This document shows positions 1 through 8,212 of a stretch of 64,000 nt of DNA, one piece after another. Source of the stretch: Streptomyces sp. NBC_01351 (GTDB taxonomy: Bacteria; Actinomycetota; Actinomycetes; Streptomycetales; Streptomycetaceae); NCBI RefSeq assembly GCF_036237315.1, contig NZ_CP108356.1, positions 1,984,001 to 2,048,000 of the forward strand, given 5' to 3'. The notes beneath the pieces were generated by a model. That model was not told the origin of the DNA. It did no database searches and saw nothing but the letters and a program-made list of their open reading frames with translations. Both the position numbers and the translations under genes were made by a program. How positions within the stretch are numbered: position 1 is the stretch's first letter; each line of letters starts with the position of its first letter.

Positions 1-630
1 GAGCCCCGCACGGCCCTCGCCCGCGCCGCCGGCCTCCCCCTCGGCCCCTCGGGCGGCATCCTCACGGACCTCTCGATGCGGGTCCGGGGCCACGAGGACA
101 TCTGGGCGGGCGGGGACTGCGTGGAGGTCCTGGACCTGGTCGCGGGCCGCACCCGGCACATCCCGCTGGGCACGCACGCGAACAAGCACGGCCAGGTCAT
201 CGGCTCGGGCGTCGGCGGCGGCTACGCCACGTTCCCGGGCGTCGTCGGTACGGCGGTGAGCAAGGTCTGCGACCTGGAGATCGCCCGTACGGGGCTGCGC
301 GAGCGGGACGCGCTGGAGGCGGGACTGCGGTTCGTGACGGCCACGATCACCTCGACCAACACGGCGGGCTACTACCCGGGCGCGACGGAGATGACGGTCA
401 AGATGCTGGCGGAACGCCGCACGGGCCGGCTCCTGGGCGTCCAGATCGTCGGCGGCGCGGGCTCCGCGAAACGGGTCGACATCGCGGCGGTCGCCCTCAC
501 CGCCGGGATGACGGTGGAACAGGTGGTCTCGCTTGACCTGGGCTACGCGCCCCCGTTCTCCCCGGTCTGGGACCCCATCCTGGTCGCCGCCCGCAAGGCG
601 GTCACTGCGGTGCGGGCGGCGGGGGTCTAG
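1..630 (+). CDS. FAD/NAD(P)-dependent disulfide oxidoreductase, C-terminal part
   Basis: The frame is open from base 1, so the 5' end lies outside the window. The visible part begins in the FAD-binding domain: a GGI-TD segment is followed by the conserved EDIWAGGDC motif (second FAD-binding stretch, flavin ribityl contact). It then runs into the C-terminal dimerisation domain of pyridine nucleotide-disulfide oxidoreductases (about the last 120 residues, with HANKHGQVIG and a GYAPPFSPVWDP tail). That tail is typical of the CoA-disulfide reductase/NADH oxidase branch rather than of lipoamide dehydrogenase. The redox-active cysteine region is not in the window, so disulfide reductase and NADH oxidase cannot be separated. 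Confidence 0.85.
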   Translation, partial: EPRTALARAAGLPLGPSGGILTDLSMRVRGHEDIWAGGDCVEVLDLVAGRTRHIPLGTHANKHGQVIGSGVGGGYATFPGVVGTAVSKVCDLEIARTGLRERDALEAGLRFVTATITSTNTAGYYPGATEMTVKMLAERRTGRLLGVQIVGGAGSAKRVDIAAVALTAGMTVEQVVSLDLGYAPPFSPVWDPILVAARKAVTAVRAAGV

Positions 631-681
631 TGCCGCGCCTACGCTGGAAGGGACCTCCGCCTCGGGGACGTTTCGGATGAG

Positions 682-1668
682 GTGACGTCATTGCCCCGAC
701 GCAAGGGGATCCCCGCCTTCGCCGCTGCCGCCGCCCTCACCGCCGCGTGCCTGGTCACAGGGCCGGCGCTCGCCGCTCCCGCCGCGCCGGGGGACGACCC
801 GTGCGTGACCTCACTGCCGGACAGTTTCTGGCGTGCCCCCGTGGACACGCTGCCCGTGCACCCGTCCTCCGCCCGGTACGTCTCCTCGATCGGGGCCGCG
901 GATCCCCTGCACCCGGACTTCGGGTCGGGCCTCAGCAGGGGTCAGCCCTTCGGCATTCCGGTCACCGTCTCGGACTCGCCGGTTCCGGAAACGAAGGTCA
1001 CCCTGGACTACCCCGAGGAGAGCGAGACGTCCGGGTACCGGATCCCGCGGGACGCCAGGATCGAGAACGGACCGGCGAGCGACGGGGACCGGCACGTCAT
1101 CGTCTGGGACCGCGACCTGTGCAAGGCCTACGAGCTCTTCGACGCGCAGCAGGAGGACGTCGACGCCTGGCACGCCGGTTCGGGCGCGATCTTCGATCTG
1201 CGGTCGAACGACCTGCGCCCCGACGGGTGGACCTCGGCCGATGCCGCCGGCCTGGCCATCCTCCCGGGCCTGGTGCGCTACGAGGAGGCGGCGGCCGGGC
1301 GGATCGACCACGCCATCCGCATCACCGTGCCCCGCTCGGACCAGAGCTACGTCTGGCCGGCGCGGCACCAAGCGGGCGCCGCGGCGGACGAGTCACTGCC
1401 CCCGATGGGGCTGCGGCTGCGGCTCAAGGGCTCGGTGGACACCTCGGAGCTGGCGCCGCAGGCGAAGGCCGTGGCCGAGGCGCTCAAGAAGTACGGCGCC
1501 ATCGTCGCGGACAACGGCTCGGCCTGGTTCATCTCCGGCGAGGAGCACCCCGGCTGGGACAACTCCCAGCTCGACGGGCTCAAGGACTTCAAGGGATCGG
1601 ACTTCGAAGCGGTCGACGCGTCCGGGCTCCAGCAGTCGCCGGATTCGGGAGCCGTCGCCCCGAGGTGA
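682..1668 (+). CDS. secreted protein of unknown function
   Basis: 328 residues from a GTG start. The N-terminus has a basic stretch (LPRRK), a hydrophobic alanine-rich segment (about residues 10-30) and an ALAAPA-type signal peptidase site, so the protein is probably exported by Sec. The mature part has two cysteines and ends with a YGAIVADNGSAWFISGEE segment followed by a tail on the pattern W-D-N-x-L-x-x-L-K. That layout resembles a group of uncharacterised secreted actinobacterial proteins known to me only as hypotheticals. No catalytic motif is recognisable. It is convergent with hemE, 36 bases apart. Confidence 0.75.
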   Translation: MTSLPRRKGIPAFAAAAALTAACLVTGPALAAPAAPGDDPCVTSLPDSFWRAPVDTLPVHPSSARYVSSIGAADPLHPDFGSGLSRGQPFGIPVTVSDSPVPETKVTLDYPEESETSGYRIPRDARIENGPASDGDRHVIVWDRDLCKAYELFDAQQEDVDAWHAGSGAIFDLRSNDLRPDGWTSADAAGLAILPGLVRYEEAAAGRIDHAIRITVPRSDQSYVWPARHQAGAAADESLPPMGLRLRLKGSVDTSELAPQAKAVAEALKKYGAIVADNGSAWFISGEEHPGWDNSQLDGLKDFKGSDFEAVDASGLQQSPDSGAVAPR

Positions 1669-1704
1669 TCCCCGGGACGCGGCGACCGTACGGAACGCTT
1701 CGGC

Positions 1705-2772
1705 TCAGCGGGCCGTCTTGGTGTGGACGTAGTCCACCAGGCGGGTCAGGGCTTCCGGGTCGGTCGTCGGCAGGACTCCGTGGCCCAGGTTGAAGACGTG
1801 GCCCTCCAGGCCGGCCGCGGCCGCGAGGACCTCGTCCGTCTTGGCCTCGACGGCCTCCGTGGTGGAGAAGAGGACGGCCGGGTCCAGGTTGCCCTGGAGC
1901 GCCTTGCCCGGTCCGACGCGACGCACGGCTTCGTCCAGCGAGACCCGGTAGTCGACGCCCATGACGTCCGCGCCGGCCTCGCCCATCAGGCCGAGGAGCT
2001 CGCCCGTGCCCACGCCGAAGTGGATGCGCGGGACTCCGTACGAGGCGACGGACTCCAGGACCTTCGCCGACGCCGGCATCACCGAGCGGCGGTAGTCCGC
2101 CGGGGCGAGCGCGCCGACCCAGGAGTCGAAGAGCTGGATCGCGGAGGCGCCGGCCTCGATCTGGACCTTGAGGAAGGACGAGGTGATCTCGGCGAGGCGG
2201 TCCAGCAGGTCCGCCCACAACTGCGGGTCCCCGTACATCAGGGCCTTGGTGTGCTCGTGGTTCTTGGACGGACCGCCCTCGACGAGGTAGCTCGCGAGGG
2301 TGAAAGGCGCGCCCGCGAAACCGATCAACGGCGTGGAGCCCAGTTCACCCGTGAGCATGCCGATCGCCTCGGTGACGTACGAGACGTCCTCCGGAGTGAG
2401 GTCGCGCAGCTGTGCGAGGTCCTCGCGGCGGCGGATCGGCTGGGCGACGACCGGGCCGATGCCCGGCTTGATGTCCAGGTCGACGCCGATGGCCTTCAGC
2501 GGGACCACGATGTCGGAGAAGAAGATCGCCGCGTCGACGTTGTGGCGCCGCACCGGCTGCAGGGTGATCTCGGTGACCAGGTCGGGGCGCATGCACGACT
2601 CCAGCATCTGCGTGCCCTCGCGCAGCTTGCGGTACTCCGGCAGCGAGCGCCCCGCCTGCCGCATGAACCACACCGGGGTGTGCGGCACCGGCTCCCGCCG
2701 GCACGCCTTCAGGAAGGCGGAATCGTACGTCTGACTCGGCTGGCCCGTGGGGCGGATGTCGTTGGCGCTCAC
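1705..2772 (-). CDS. hemE: uroporphyrinogen decarboxylase HemE
   Basis: Cytosolic haem biosynthesis enzyme that removes four acetate carboxyls from uroporphyrinogen III to give coproporphyrinogen III. The family signature [13 protein letters not shown] lies at residues 36-48, the FFSDI motif with the substrate-binding aspartate at about residue 87, and the NLGHGV motif near the C-terminus. I take the GTG at 2772 (MSANDIRP...) as start. It gives 355 residues, the usual size, whereas the longer open frame adds an atypical leader crossing the divergent promoter region. It is divergent from the DUF3000 gene, 91 bases apart. No riboswitch is visible. Confidence 0.95.
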   Translation of the reverse strand: MSANDIRPTGQPSQTYDSAFLKACRREPVPHTPVWFMRQAGRSLPEYRKLREGTQMLESCMRPDLVTEITLQPVRRHNVDAAIFFSDIVVPLKAIGVDLDIKPGIGPVVAQPIRRREDLAQLRDLTPEDVSYVTEAIGMLTGELGSTPLIGFAGAPFTLASYLVEGGPSKNHEHTKALMYGDPQLWADLLDRLAEITSSFLKVQIEAGASAIQLFDSWVGALAPADYRRSVMPASAKVLESVASYGVPRIHFGVGTGELLGLMGEAGADVMGVDYRVSLDEAVRRVGPGKALQGNLDPAVLFSTTEAVEAKTDEVLAAAAGLEGHVFNLGHGVLPTTDPEALTRLVDYVHTKTAR

Positions 2773-2850
2773 GACCCAAATCTTCGCACGTATGAAGAAG
2801 TGCCCGGCCCGGCACGGGTGTGGCTGCGCCGTACGGGCGCTCGTTCCGCC

Positions 2851-2863
2851 TAGTCTTCCCGGC
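2851..2863 (+). promoter_or_regulatory. putative -10 box of a leaderless promoter
   Basis: TAGTCT (2851-2856) is followed by 7 bases and then the ATG of the DUF3000 gene at 2864. This places the predicted transcription start on or next to the A of the start codon. No Shine-Dalgarno sequence precedes the ATG, which fits a leaderless mRNA. The -35 region is not recognisable. Confidence 0.4.
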
Positions 2864-3520
2864 ATGGCTGCGGCTCAGGGACGATTTTCAGATGGCGCTG
2901 ACGGTACGGACAGCGCGAAGGAGAGCTCCGTCCCGCTCCCGTTCCGGCGGGCGGTCGACGGCTTGAAGAAGGCGAGGCTGCGTACGGGGATCGAGATCGA
3001 TCCCACCAAGCCGCCGCAGAGACTGGCACCGTACGCCTATGCGCTGGAGGCGGCGGTCGTGGACGGGGAGGACGATCTGGCCGACGGCCGGCTCATCCTG
3101 CTCCACGACCCGGCCGGGCACGACGCCTGGCAGGGAACCTTCCGGCTGGTGACGCTCGTACGGGCGGAACTGGAGCCGGAGATGGCAGCGGACCCGCTCC
3201 TCCCGGAGGTGTGCTGGTCCTGGCTGACGGGGGCGCTGGACGCGCGCGGGCTGACGTACGGGGAGGCGAGCGGCACGGTGACCATGGCGAGCTCGCACTA
3301 CTTCGGCGGGCTCGCGGAGCGGCGTCCGGCGACACAGATCGAGATCAGGGCCTCGTGGACGCCCCGCGAGGGGGTGGGCGGGGTGCCGGACACCTCGGCG
3401 CACCTGTCGGCGTGGTGCGAGCTGCTCTGCCAGATCGCGGGGCTGCCGCCGGTGGGGCCGACGGACACGGTCACGGGAGTGGTCTCCCTGCCACAGCGCC
3501 GCGGTCCGCACCACCCGTAG
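2864..3520 (+). CDS. DUF3000 domain protein
   Basis: 218 residues from ATG 2864. The core (about residues 25-200) carries the features of DUF3000, an actinobacterial family usually found beside hem[16 protein letters not shown] near the start, LRLHDP-like and [18 protein letters not shown] segments in the middle, and [15 protein letters not shown] further on. No enzyme motif or signal peptide is visible and the function is unknown. The first 20 residues are polar and low in complexity. It is probably translated from a leaderless transcript, because there is no ribosome binding site and a TAGTCT box sits 7 bases before the ATG. Confidence 0.85.
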   Translation: MAAAQGRFSDGADGTDSAKESSVPLPFRRAVDGLKKARLRTGIEIDPTKPPQRLAPYAYALEAAVVDGEDDLADGRLILLHDPAGHDAWQGTFRLVTLVRAELEPEMAADPLLPEVCWSWLTGALDARGLTYGEASGTVTMASSHYFGGLAERRPATQIEIRASWTPREGVGGVPDTSAHLSAWCELLCQIAGLPPVGPTDTVTGVVSLPQRRGPHHP

Positions 3521-3834
3521 CGACGGGGCCGTACGGACGCGCGAACAGCGCCGTACGGACGTGCGCGGGGACGGGGAACAGTAGGTCGAAGCCCTGGGGG
3601 TACCTCCCAGCGGTAGCTGGGGGAGGAGTGTCGTGAACGCGGCGTCCGTTGTGGGCTTCTGATCACCCTATGATCGATCGTGCGTCCGAATTGCCCGAAT
3701 TGTTACTCACCAAATCGTGATCATTCCCTAAAGCCGGGCGGGTGACGTGCCGAAGGAGTCAGTGACCATCCGCACGGTTCGCACCGGCTTCCTTCCCCGA
3801 GCCGGCCGTCCCGCCACTCCCCCAGGAGGCCTAG
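3521..3834. other. intergenic region between the DUF3000 and response regulator genes
   Basis: A 314-base gap. It begins with two direct copies of GCCGTACGGACG (about 3527 and 3551). A GC-rich hairpin repeat follows at 3592-3630. Then comes an AT-richer stretch (3655-3725, with TGATCGATCGTG and TTGTTACTCACC) that probably contains the promoter of the response regulator gene. I see no supported gene here. Confidence 0.5.
3592..3630 (+). repeat. dispersed GC-rich hairpin repeat, copy 1
   Basis: CTGGGGGTACCTCCCAGCGG (3594-3613) continues as TAGCTGGGGGAGGAG. The G-run, CCTCCCAG and CTGGGGGAGG blocks can fold on each other. A second copy on the opposite strand lies at 53998-54032, inside a peptidase gene. 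Short hairpins of this form are, to my knowledge, scattered through Streptomyces genomes. Confidence 0.5.
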
Positions 3835-4497
3835 GTGTCCGTTCTTCTCGAGCAGCCCGCAAGCCTGGTCGCCTACCGCCCGAACAAGCCGACGGCCATG
3901 GTCGTCGTGGCCGACCCGCGCGTCCGTTCCACCGTGACCCGCCATCTGTGGGCCCTCGGAGTACGTGACGTGATCGAGGCTTCGTCCATCGCGGAGGCCC
4001 GCCCCCGCGTCGGCAGCCCGCGCGACATCTGCGTGGCCGACGTACACCTGCCCGACGGTTCCGGTCTCACCCTGCTGTCCGAGACCCGCGCCGCCGGTTG
4101 GCCCAACGGCCTGGCCCTGTCCGCCGCCGACGACATCGGTGCCGTGCGCAACGCCCTCGCGGGCGGAGTGAAGGGCTACGTCGTCACCGGTACGCGGACC
4201 AACATCGGGCTCCCCACCCGGCCCGGCGCCGCCCCCATCGGCTCCGCCGCGGCCCGTATGCACCGCCGCCCCCCGGGTGCCCCGAGCCACCCGGGCGGCT
4301 ACCGCGAGCTCTCCGGCCGCGAGGTCGAGGTCCTGCGCCTCGTCGCGGAGGGCCAGTCCAACAAGGCCATCGGCGTCTCGATGGGCCTGTCCGCCCTGAC
4401 CGTCAAGTCCCACCTCGCCCGGATCGCCCGCAAGCTGGGCACCGGCGACCGGGCCGGGATGGTCGCCGTCGCACTCCGGACCGGGATCATCCACTGA
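3835..4497 (+). CDS. orphan LuxR/NarL-type response regulator
   Basis: 220 residues from GTG 3835, with AGGAGG ahead of it at good spacing. The receiver domain (about residues 18-120) keeps the probable phospho-acceptor aspartate in VADVHLPDG (D69) and the conserved lysine in VKGY. A proline/arginine-rich linker (about 122-152) leads to a C-terminal HTH with the LuxR signature LSGREVEVLRLVAEGQSNK and TVKSHL (about 155-210). It is therefore a DNA-binding transcription factor of a two-component pathway. No histidine kinase gene is adjacent, so it is an orphan or has a distant partner. Confidence 0.88.
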   Translation: MSVLLEQPASLVAYRPNKPTAMVVVADPRVRSTVTRHLWALGVRDVIEASSIAEARPRVGSPRDICVADVHLPDGSGLTLLSETRAAGWPNGLALSAADDIGAVRNALAGGVKGYVVTGTRTNIGLPTRPGAAPIGSAAARMHRRPPGAPSHPGGYRELSGREVEVLRLVAEGQSNKAIGVSMGLSALTVKSHLARIARKLGTGDRAGMVAVALRTGIIH

Positions 4498-4632
4498 GCA
4501 CCGGCGGCCGGGGCCCCCGAATAGCCTGGATGGATGGCCGGGAGCCCCCCGGCAGACTCCCCGCAAACTCCCCGCATACTGATCGCGCCCGTCGACGGAA
4601 CGTTCCGGCGACGGGCGCTTCGCATCCACGGA

Positions 4633-4644
4633 TACCCTTGAGCG
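4633..4644 (+). promoter_or_regulatory. putative -10 box of a leaderless promoter
   Basis: TACCCT (4633-4638) lies 6 bases before the GTG at 4645. There is no ribosome binding site between them. The spacing fits transcription starting at the start codon. Confidence 0.35.
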
Positions 4645-5928
4645 GTGACCGACGCCCAAGAGACCGCAGCAGACCTGCGCACCACCACCGGGGGCGGCCC
4701 CCCGGACGACGTAGCCAGTTCGTCCGATGGGCCGCCGATTCCTTTGCTGGAGCCCCGCGAGGGGATCCCTCCGGTGGTCGCCGACGCCGACGCCCTCGCC
4801 CGGGTGGTAGCGGCCTTCGCCGCCGGCACCGGCCCCGTCGCCGTCGACGCCGAGCGCGCCTCCGGATACCGCTACGGCCAGCGCGCCTACCTGGTGCAGC
4901 TGCGCCGCGAGGGCGCCGGCTCCGCACTGATCGACCCGGTGGGCTGCCCCGACCTCTCCGCGCTGGGCGAGGCCCTGTCCGGCACCGAGTGGATCCTGCA
5001 CGCCGCCACCCAGGACCTGCCCTGCCTGCGCGAAATAGGCATGGTGCCGACCTCGCTCTTCGACACGGAGCTGGCCGGGCGACTGGCCGGCTTCCCCCGG
5101 GTCGGGCTGGGCGCCATGGTCGAGAGCGTGCTCGGCTACGCGCTGGAGAAGGGCCACTCCGCCGTCGACTGGTCCACCCGCCCGCTTCCGGAGCCGTGGC
5201 TGCGCTACGCCGCCCTGGACGTGGAGCTGCTGGTGGACCTGCGGGACGCGCTGGAGAAGGAGCTGGACCGGCAGGGCAAGCTGGAGTGGGCCCACCAGGA
5301 GTTCGAGGCCATCGCCGCGGCCCCGCCCGCGCCGCCCCGCAAGGACCCGTGGCGGCGCACCTCGGGCATGCACAAGGTGCGGCGGCGTCGGCAGATGGCG
5401 GTCGTACGGGAGCTGTGGGAGTCCCGCGACCGGATCGCGCAGCGGCGTGACGTGTCCCCCGGCAAGGTGCTGGGAGACGCCGCGATCGTCGAGGCGGCGC
5501 TGGCGCTGCCGCTGAACGCGCAGGCGCTATCGACCCTGCCCGGCTACGGCCAGCGGATGGGCCGGCGCCAGCTGGAGCAGTGGATGGCCGCCGTGGACCG
5601 GGCGAAGGCGCTGCCCGAGAACGAGCTGCCGCAGCCGGGTGCGAGCCCGGCCGGTCCCCCGCCGCCGCGTTCCTGGGCGGACAAGGACCCGGCGGCGGCG
5701 GCCCGGCTGGCGGCCGCCCGCACGGCCGTCTCGGCGCTCGCGGAGGGGCTGAACCTGCCCCAGGAGAACCTGATCACCCCGGACACCGTTCGCCGGCTGT
5801 GCTGGGAGCCGCCGCAGCGGCTCGAAGCGGACGCGGTGGCCGAGGCCCTGGCGGGCTACGGCGCCCGCCCGTGGCAGATCGAGCAGGTGACCGCGGCCCT
5901 GGTCACGGCCCTGGCCGAGACCGCCTGA
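4645..5928 (+). CDS. rnd: ribonuclease D with HRDC domain
   Basis: 3'-5' exoribonuclease family acting on structured RNA such as tRNA precursors. The DEDD exonuclease domain (about residues 50-230) shows exo I in AVDAER, exo II in LHAATQDLPCL, and exo III as YAALDVELLVDLR. An HRDC nucleic-acid-binding domain follows (about 250-330, RELWESRDRIAQRRDVSPGK). A C-terminal extension of about 100 residues is typical of actinobacterial members. The first 45 residues are acidic and disordered. The GTG start has no ribosome binding site. A strong terminator follows the stop. Confidence 0.9.
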   Translation: MTDAQETAADLRTTTGGGPPDDVASSSDGPPIPLLEPREGIPPVVADADALARVVAAFAAGTGPVAVDAERASGYRYGQRAYLVQLRREGAGSALIDPVGCPDLSALGEALSGTEWILHAATQDLPCLREIGMVPTSLFDTELAGRLAGFPRVGLGAMVESVLGYALEKGHSAVDWSTRPLPEPWLRYAALDVELLVDLRDALEKELDRQGKLEWAHQEFEAIAAAPPAPPRKDPWRRTSGMHKVRRRRQMAVVRELWESRDRIAQRRDVSPGKVLGDAAIVEAALALPLNAQALSTLPGYGQRMGRRQLEQWMAAVDRAKALPENELPQPGASPAGPPPPRSWADKDPAAAARLAAARTAVSALAEGLNLPQENLITPDTVRRLCWEPPQRLEADAVAEALAGYGARPWQIEQVTAALVTALAETA

Positions 5929-5943
5929 CGCACCGTTTCCAAG

Positions 5944-5976
5944 AGAGCCCCCGGCCCCACCGGCCGGGGGCTCTTT
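5944..5976 (+). terminator. rho-independent-type terminator after rnd
   Basis: A perfect 13-bp stem, AGAGCCCCCGGCC (5944-5956) with GGCCGGGGGCTCT (5962-5974), encloses a 5-base loop and is followed by TT. It sits 15 bases after the rnd stop codon. Confidence 0.85.
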
Positions 5977-6012
5977 CCGTCCCGGTTCCGCAACAGGTGT
6001 CCGCAGCCACTT

Positions 6013-6054
6013 TTGAACACGCTCAAACCGCGCTAGCTTTTTGAACATGATCAA
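6013..6054 (+). promoter_or_regulatory. twin operator and promoter of the ferritin-like gene
   Basis: Two near-palindromic 14-mers, TTGAACACGCTCAA (6013-6026) and TTGAACATGATCAA (6041-6054), stand exactly 28 bases apart (TTGA/TCAA half-sites). The first begins with a possible -35 (TTGAAC). A -10-like TAGCTT (6034-6039) lies between them. The second copy contains the ATG at 6047. A repressor on both sites would cover the whole promoter and start codon. The form suits a TetR-family regulator, but no regulator gene is adjacent. Confidence 0.6.
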
Positions 6055-6808
6055 CGAGGGGTACGAGGCATGGGTACGCACCTTCGAGGCCGAGCGGGAG
6101 CGCCGCGCGGCGGTCGGGGATCCAGAGTGGGATCGGGGGTCCGAGCTCGATCCGGCGCTCGTGCGGAGCCTGCAGCGGTTCCAGGTCGGCGAGGACGGGG
6201 ACGGCTCGGCCCTGATCGGCAAGGCCGAGCGGGCCGGGGATCCGGTCTACACGGAGGCCGTACGGCTGTTCGTGGCCGAGGAGCAGAACCACGCCCGGAT
6301 GCTGGCGCTGCTCCTTGCGGCGGGCGGGGCCCGGACCCTGGACGGCCACTGGAGCGACGCGGCATTCGTACGGCTGCGCAGGCTGCTGGGACTGCGAGTG
6401 GAACTGCTGGTGCTGATGGTGGCGGAGGCCGTGGCCCTCGGATACTACCGGGCGGTGCGCGACGGAGCCCCCGACCCTCTGGCGGCGCAGGTGGCGGGGC
6501 GGATCCTCGCGGATGAGGAGCGCCACGTCCCCTTCCACTGCCGGCGGCTGCGCGAGGCGCTGGCGCCCCTTCCGGCGACGGCCCGCCGGGCCGCCACCCT
6601 GATCTGGCAGGTCCTGCTCGCGGGCGCGGCCGTGGTCGTCGCCGTGGACCACGGCCCGGCGCTGCGCCACCTAGGCGTCCGGCGCCGCCGGTTCACCGCG
6701 GACGTGATCCGCTCTTCCGGTCCCCTCGCCAGGGCGATGTCCACCGCCACCGCCCCTGCCCCTTCCCCTGCTTCTTCCCCTGCCGAGTCCAGCCCCGCCG
6801 GCGTTTGA
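6047..6808 (+). CDS. ferritin-like diiron protein
   Basis: 253 residues from ATG 6047. The all-helical core carries two ExxH metal-ligand motifs, EEQNH (E79/H82) and DEERH (E157/H160), with a further glutamate at about 127. This is the ligand pattern of ferritin-like/diiron oxygenase proteins of the rubrerythrin superfamily. A hydrophobic helix (LIWQVLLAGAAVVVAV, about 190-205) and a Pro/Ala/Ser-rich tail follow. The substrate is unknown: oxidase, desaturase-like or peroxide-reducing activity are all possible. The TTG at 6041 is in frame but lacks any advantage. The ATG sits inside an operator copy with no ribosome binding site, so the mRNA is probably leaderless. Confidence 0.75.
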   Translation: MINEGYEAWVRTFEAERERRAAVGDPEWDRGSELDPALVRSLQRFQVGEDGDGSALIGKAERAGDPVYTEAVRLFVAEEQNHARMLALLLAAGGARTLDGHWSDAAFVRLRRLLGLRVELLVLMVAEAVALGYYRAVRDGAPDPLAAQVAGRILADEERHVPFHCRRLREALAPLPATARRAATLIWQVLLAGAAVVVAVDHGPALRHLGVRRRRFTADVIRSSGPLARAMSTATAPAPSPASSPAESSPAGV

Positions 6809-6887
6809 GGCGCGGGGCGGCGGGGGCGGAGCTCCCGCGCGGGAGTGTGACCTTCGCCGCTCCTCCGGGAGGGGGTGTGCACGCCGG

Positions 6888-6904
6888 TTACCGGCAAGTA
6901 GCAT
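6888..6904 (+). promoter_or_regulatory. putative operator/-10 region of fadA-fadB
   Basis: TTACCGGCAAGTA (6888-6900) is an imperfect palindrome (TTAC/AGTA ends). It overlaps a -10-like TAGCAT (6899-6904), about 80 bases before the fadA start. TetR-type regulators of fatty acid degradation bind sites of this general form, but no specific regulator can be named. Confidence 0.35.
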
Positions 6905-6985
6905 GGCCGGGTGAGCGGGCGCTCAGCCACCGGCCGAGCATGCCCCCGCGCAGCAGTGCACACCCGCACCTGGAGGAGAGCCAAC

Positions 6986-8212
6986 GTGCCTCGTACCGTC
7001 AGGGACGTCGTCTTCGTCGACGGCGTCCGCACCCCGTTCGGCAAGGCGGGCCCGAAGGGCATCTACAACGGGACCCGCGCCGACGATCTCGTCGTCAAGG
7101 CGATCCGGGAGCTGCTGCGCCGCAACCCGGACCTGGACCCCGCGAAGATCGACGAGGTCGCCATCGCCGCGACCACTCAGATCGGCGACCAGGGCCTGAC
7201 GCTGGGCCGCACGGCCGGCATCCTCGCGGGCCTCCCGCAGTCCGTCCCGGGCTACTCCATCGACCGCATGTGCGCCGGCGCGCTGACCGCCGTGACCGCC
7301 GTCGCGGGCGGCGTGGCCTTCGGTGCGTACGACGTCGCCCTCGCCGGCGGTGTCGAGCACATGGGCCGCCACCCCATGGGCGAGGGCGTGGACCCGAACC
7401 CGCGCTTCGTCTCCGAGAAGCTGGTCGACGAGTCCGCCCTGTTCATGGGCATGACCGCCGAGAACCTGCACGACCGGTACCCGACGATCACCAAGCTCCG
7501 CGCCGACGAGTACGCCGTGCGCTCGCAGGAGAAGGCCGCCAAGGCGTACGCCGACGGCAAGATCCAGCAGGACCTGGTCCCGATCTCGGTGCGCAACACC
7601 AACGAGGCGGCCGGTGAGACGGGCTGGGGCCTGGTCACCACCGACGAGCCGATGCGCCCGGGCACCACGCTGGAGAACCTGGCCAGCCTGAAGACCCCGT
7701 TCCGGGTGCACGGCAACGTGACCGCGGGCAACGCCGCCGGTCTCAACGACGGTGCCACCGCCGCGATCATCGCCTCCGAGGACTTCGCCCGGGAGAACAA
7801 CCTCCCGGTCAAGATGCGCCTGGTCTCGTACTCCTTCGCGGGTGTCGAGCCGGAGGTCATGGGCTACGGCCCGATCCCGGCCACCGAGAAGGCCCTGGCC
7901 CAGGCCGGCCTGACGATCGAGGACATCGGCCTCTTCGAGGTCAACGAGGCCTTCGCCGTGCAGGTGCTGGCCTTCCTGGAGCACTACGGCATCGCCGACG
8001 ACGACGCCCGCGTGAACCAGTACGGCGGCGCGATCGCCTTCGGTCACCCGCTGGCCTCCTCCGGCGTCCGTCTGATGACGCAGCTGGCCCGCCAGTTCGA
8101 GGAGCAGCCGCACGTCCGCTACGGCCTGACCACCATGTGCGTCGGCTTCGGCATGGGCGCCACGGTCATCTGGGAGAACCCGAACTTCAACGCCGAGGGA
8201 GACTCCAAGTGA
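6986..8212 (+). CDS. fadA: acetyl-CoA C-acyltransferase (3-ketoacyl-CoA thiolase)
   Basis: Performs the thiolytic last step of beta-oxidation: 3-ketoacyl-CoA plus CoA gives acetyl-CoA and a shortened acyl-CoA. 408 residues from GTG 6986, which is preceded by GGAGGAGAG at good spacing. The longer open frame upstream lacks a ribosome binding site. The catalytic nucleophile is C96 (SIDRMCAGA), the active-site histidine is H354 (AFGHPLASSG) and the second cysteine is C385 (TMCVGFGMG). The stop overlaps the start of fadB (GTGA), so the two are translationally coupled subunits of the trifunctional complex. Confidence 0.93.
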   Translation: MPRTVRDVVFVDGVRTPFGKAGPKGIYNGTRADDLVVKAIRELLRRNPDLDPAKIDEVAIAATTQIGDQGLTLGRTAGILAGLPQSVPGYSIDRMCAGALTAVTAVAGGVAFGAYDVALAGGVEHMGRHPMGEGVDPNPRFVSEKLVDESALFMGMTAENLHDRYPTITKLRADEYAVRSQEKAAKAYADGKIQQDLVPISVRNTNEAAGETGWGLVTTDEPMRPGTTLENLASLKTPFRVHGNVTAGNAAGLNDGATAAIIASEDFARENNLPVKMRLVSYSFAGVEPEVMGYGPIPATEKALAQAGLTIEDIGLFEVNEAFAVQVLAFLEHYGIADDDARVNQYGGAIAFGHPLASSGVRLMTQLARQFEEQPHVRYGLTTMCVGFGMGATVIWENPNFNAEGDSK

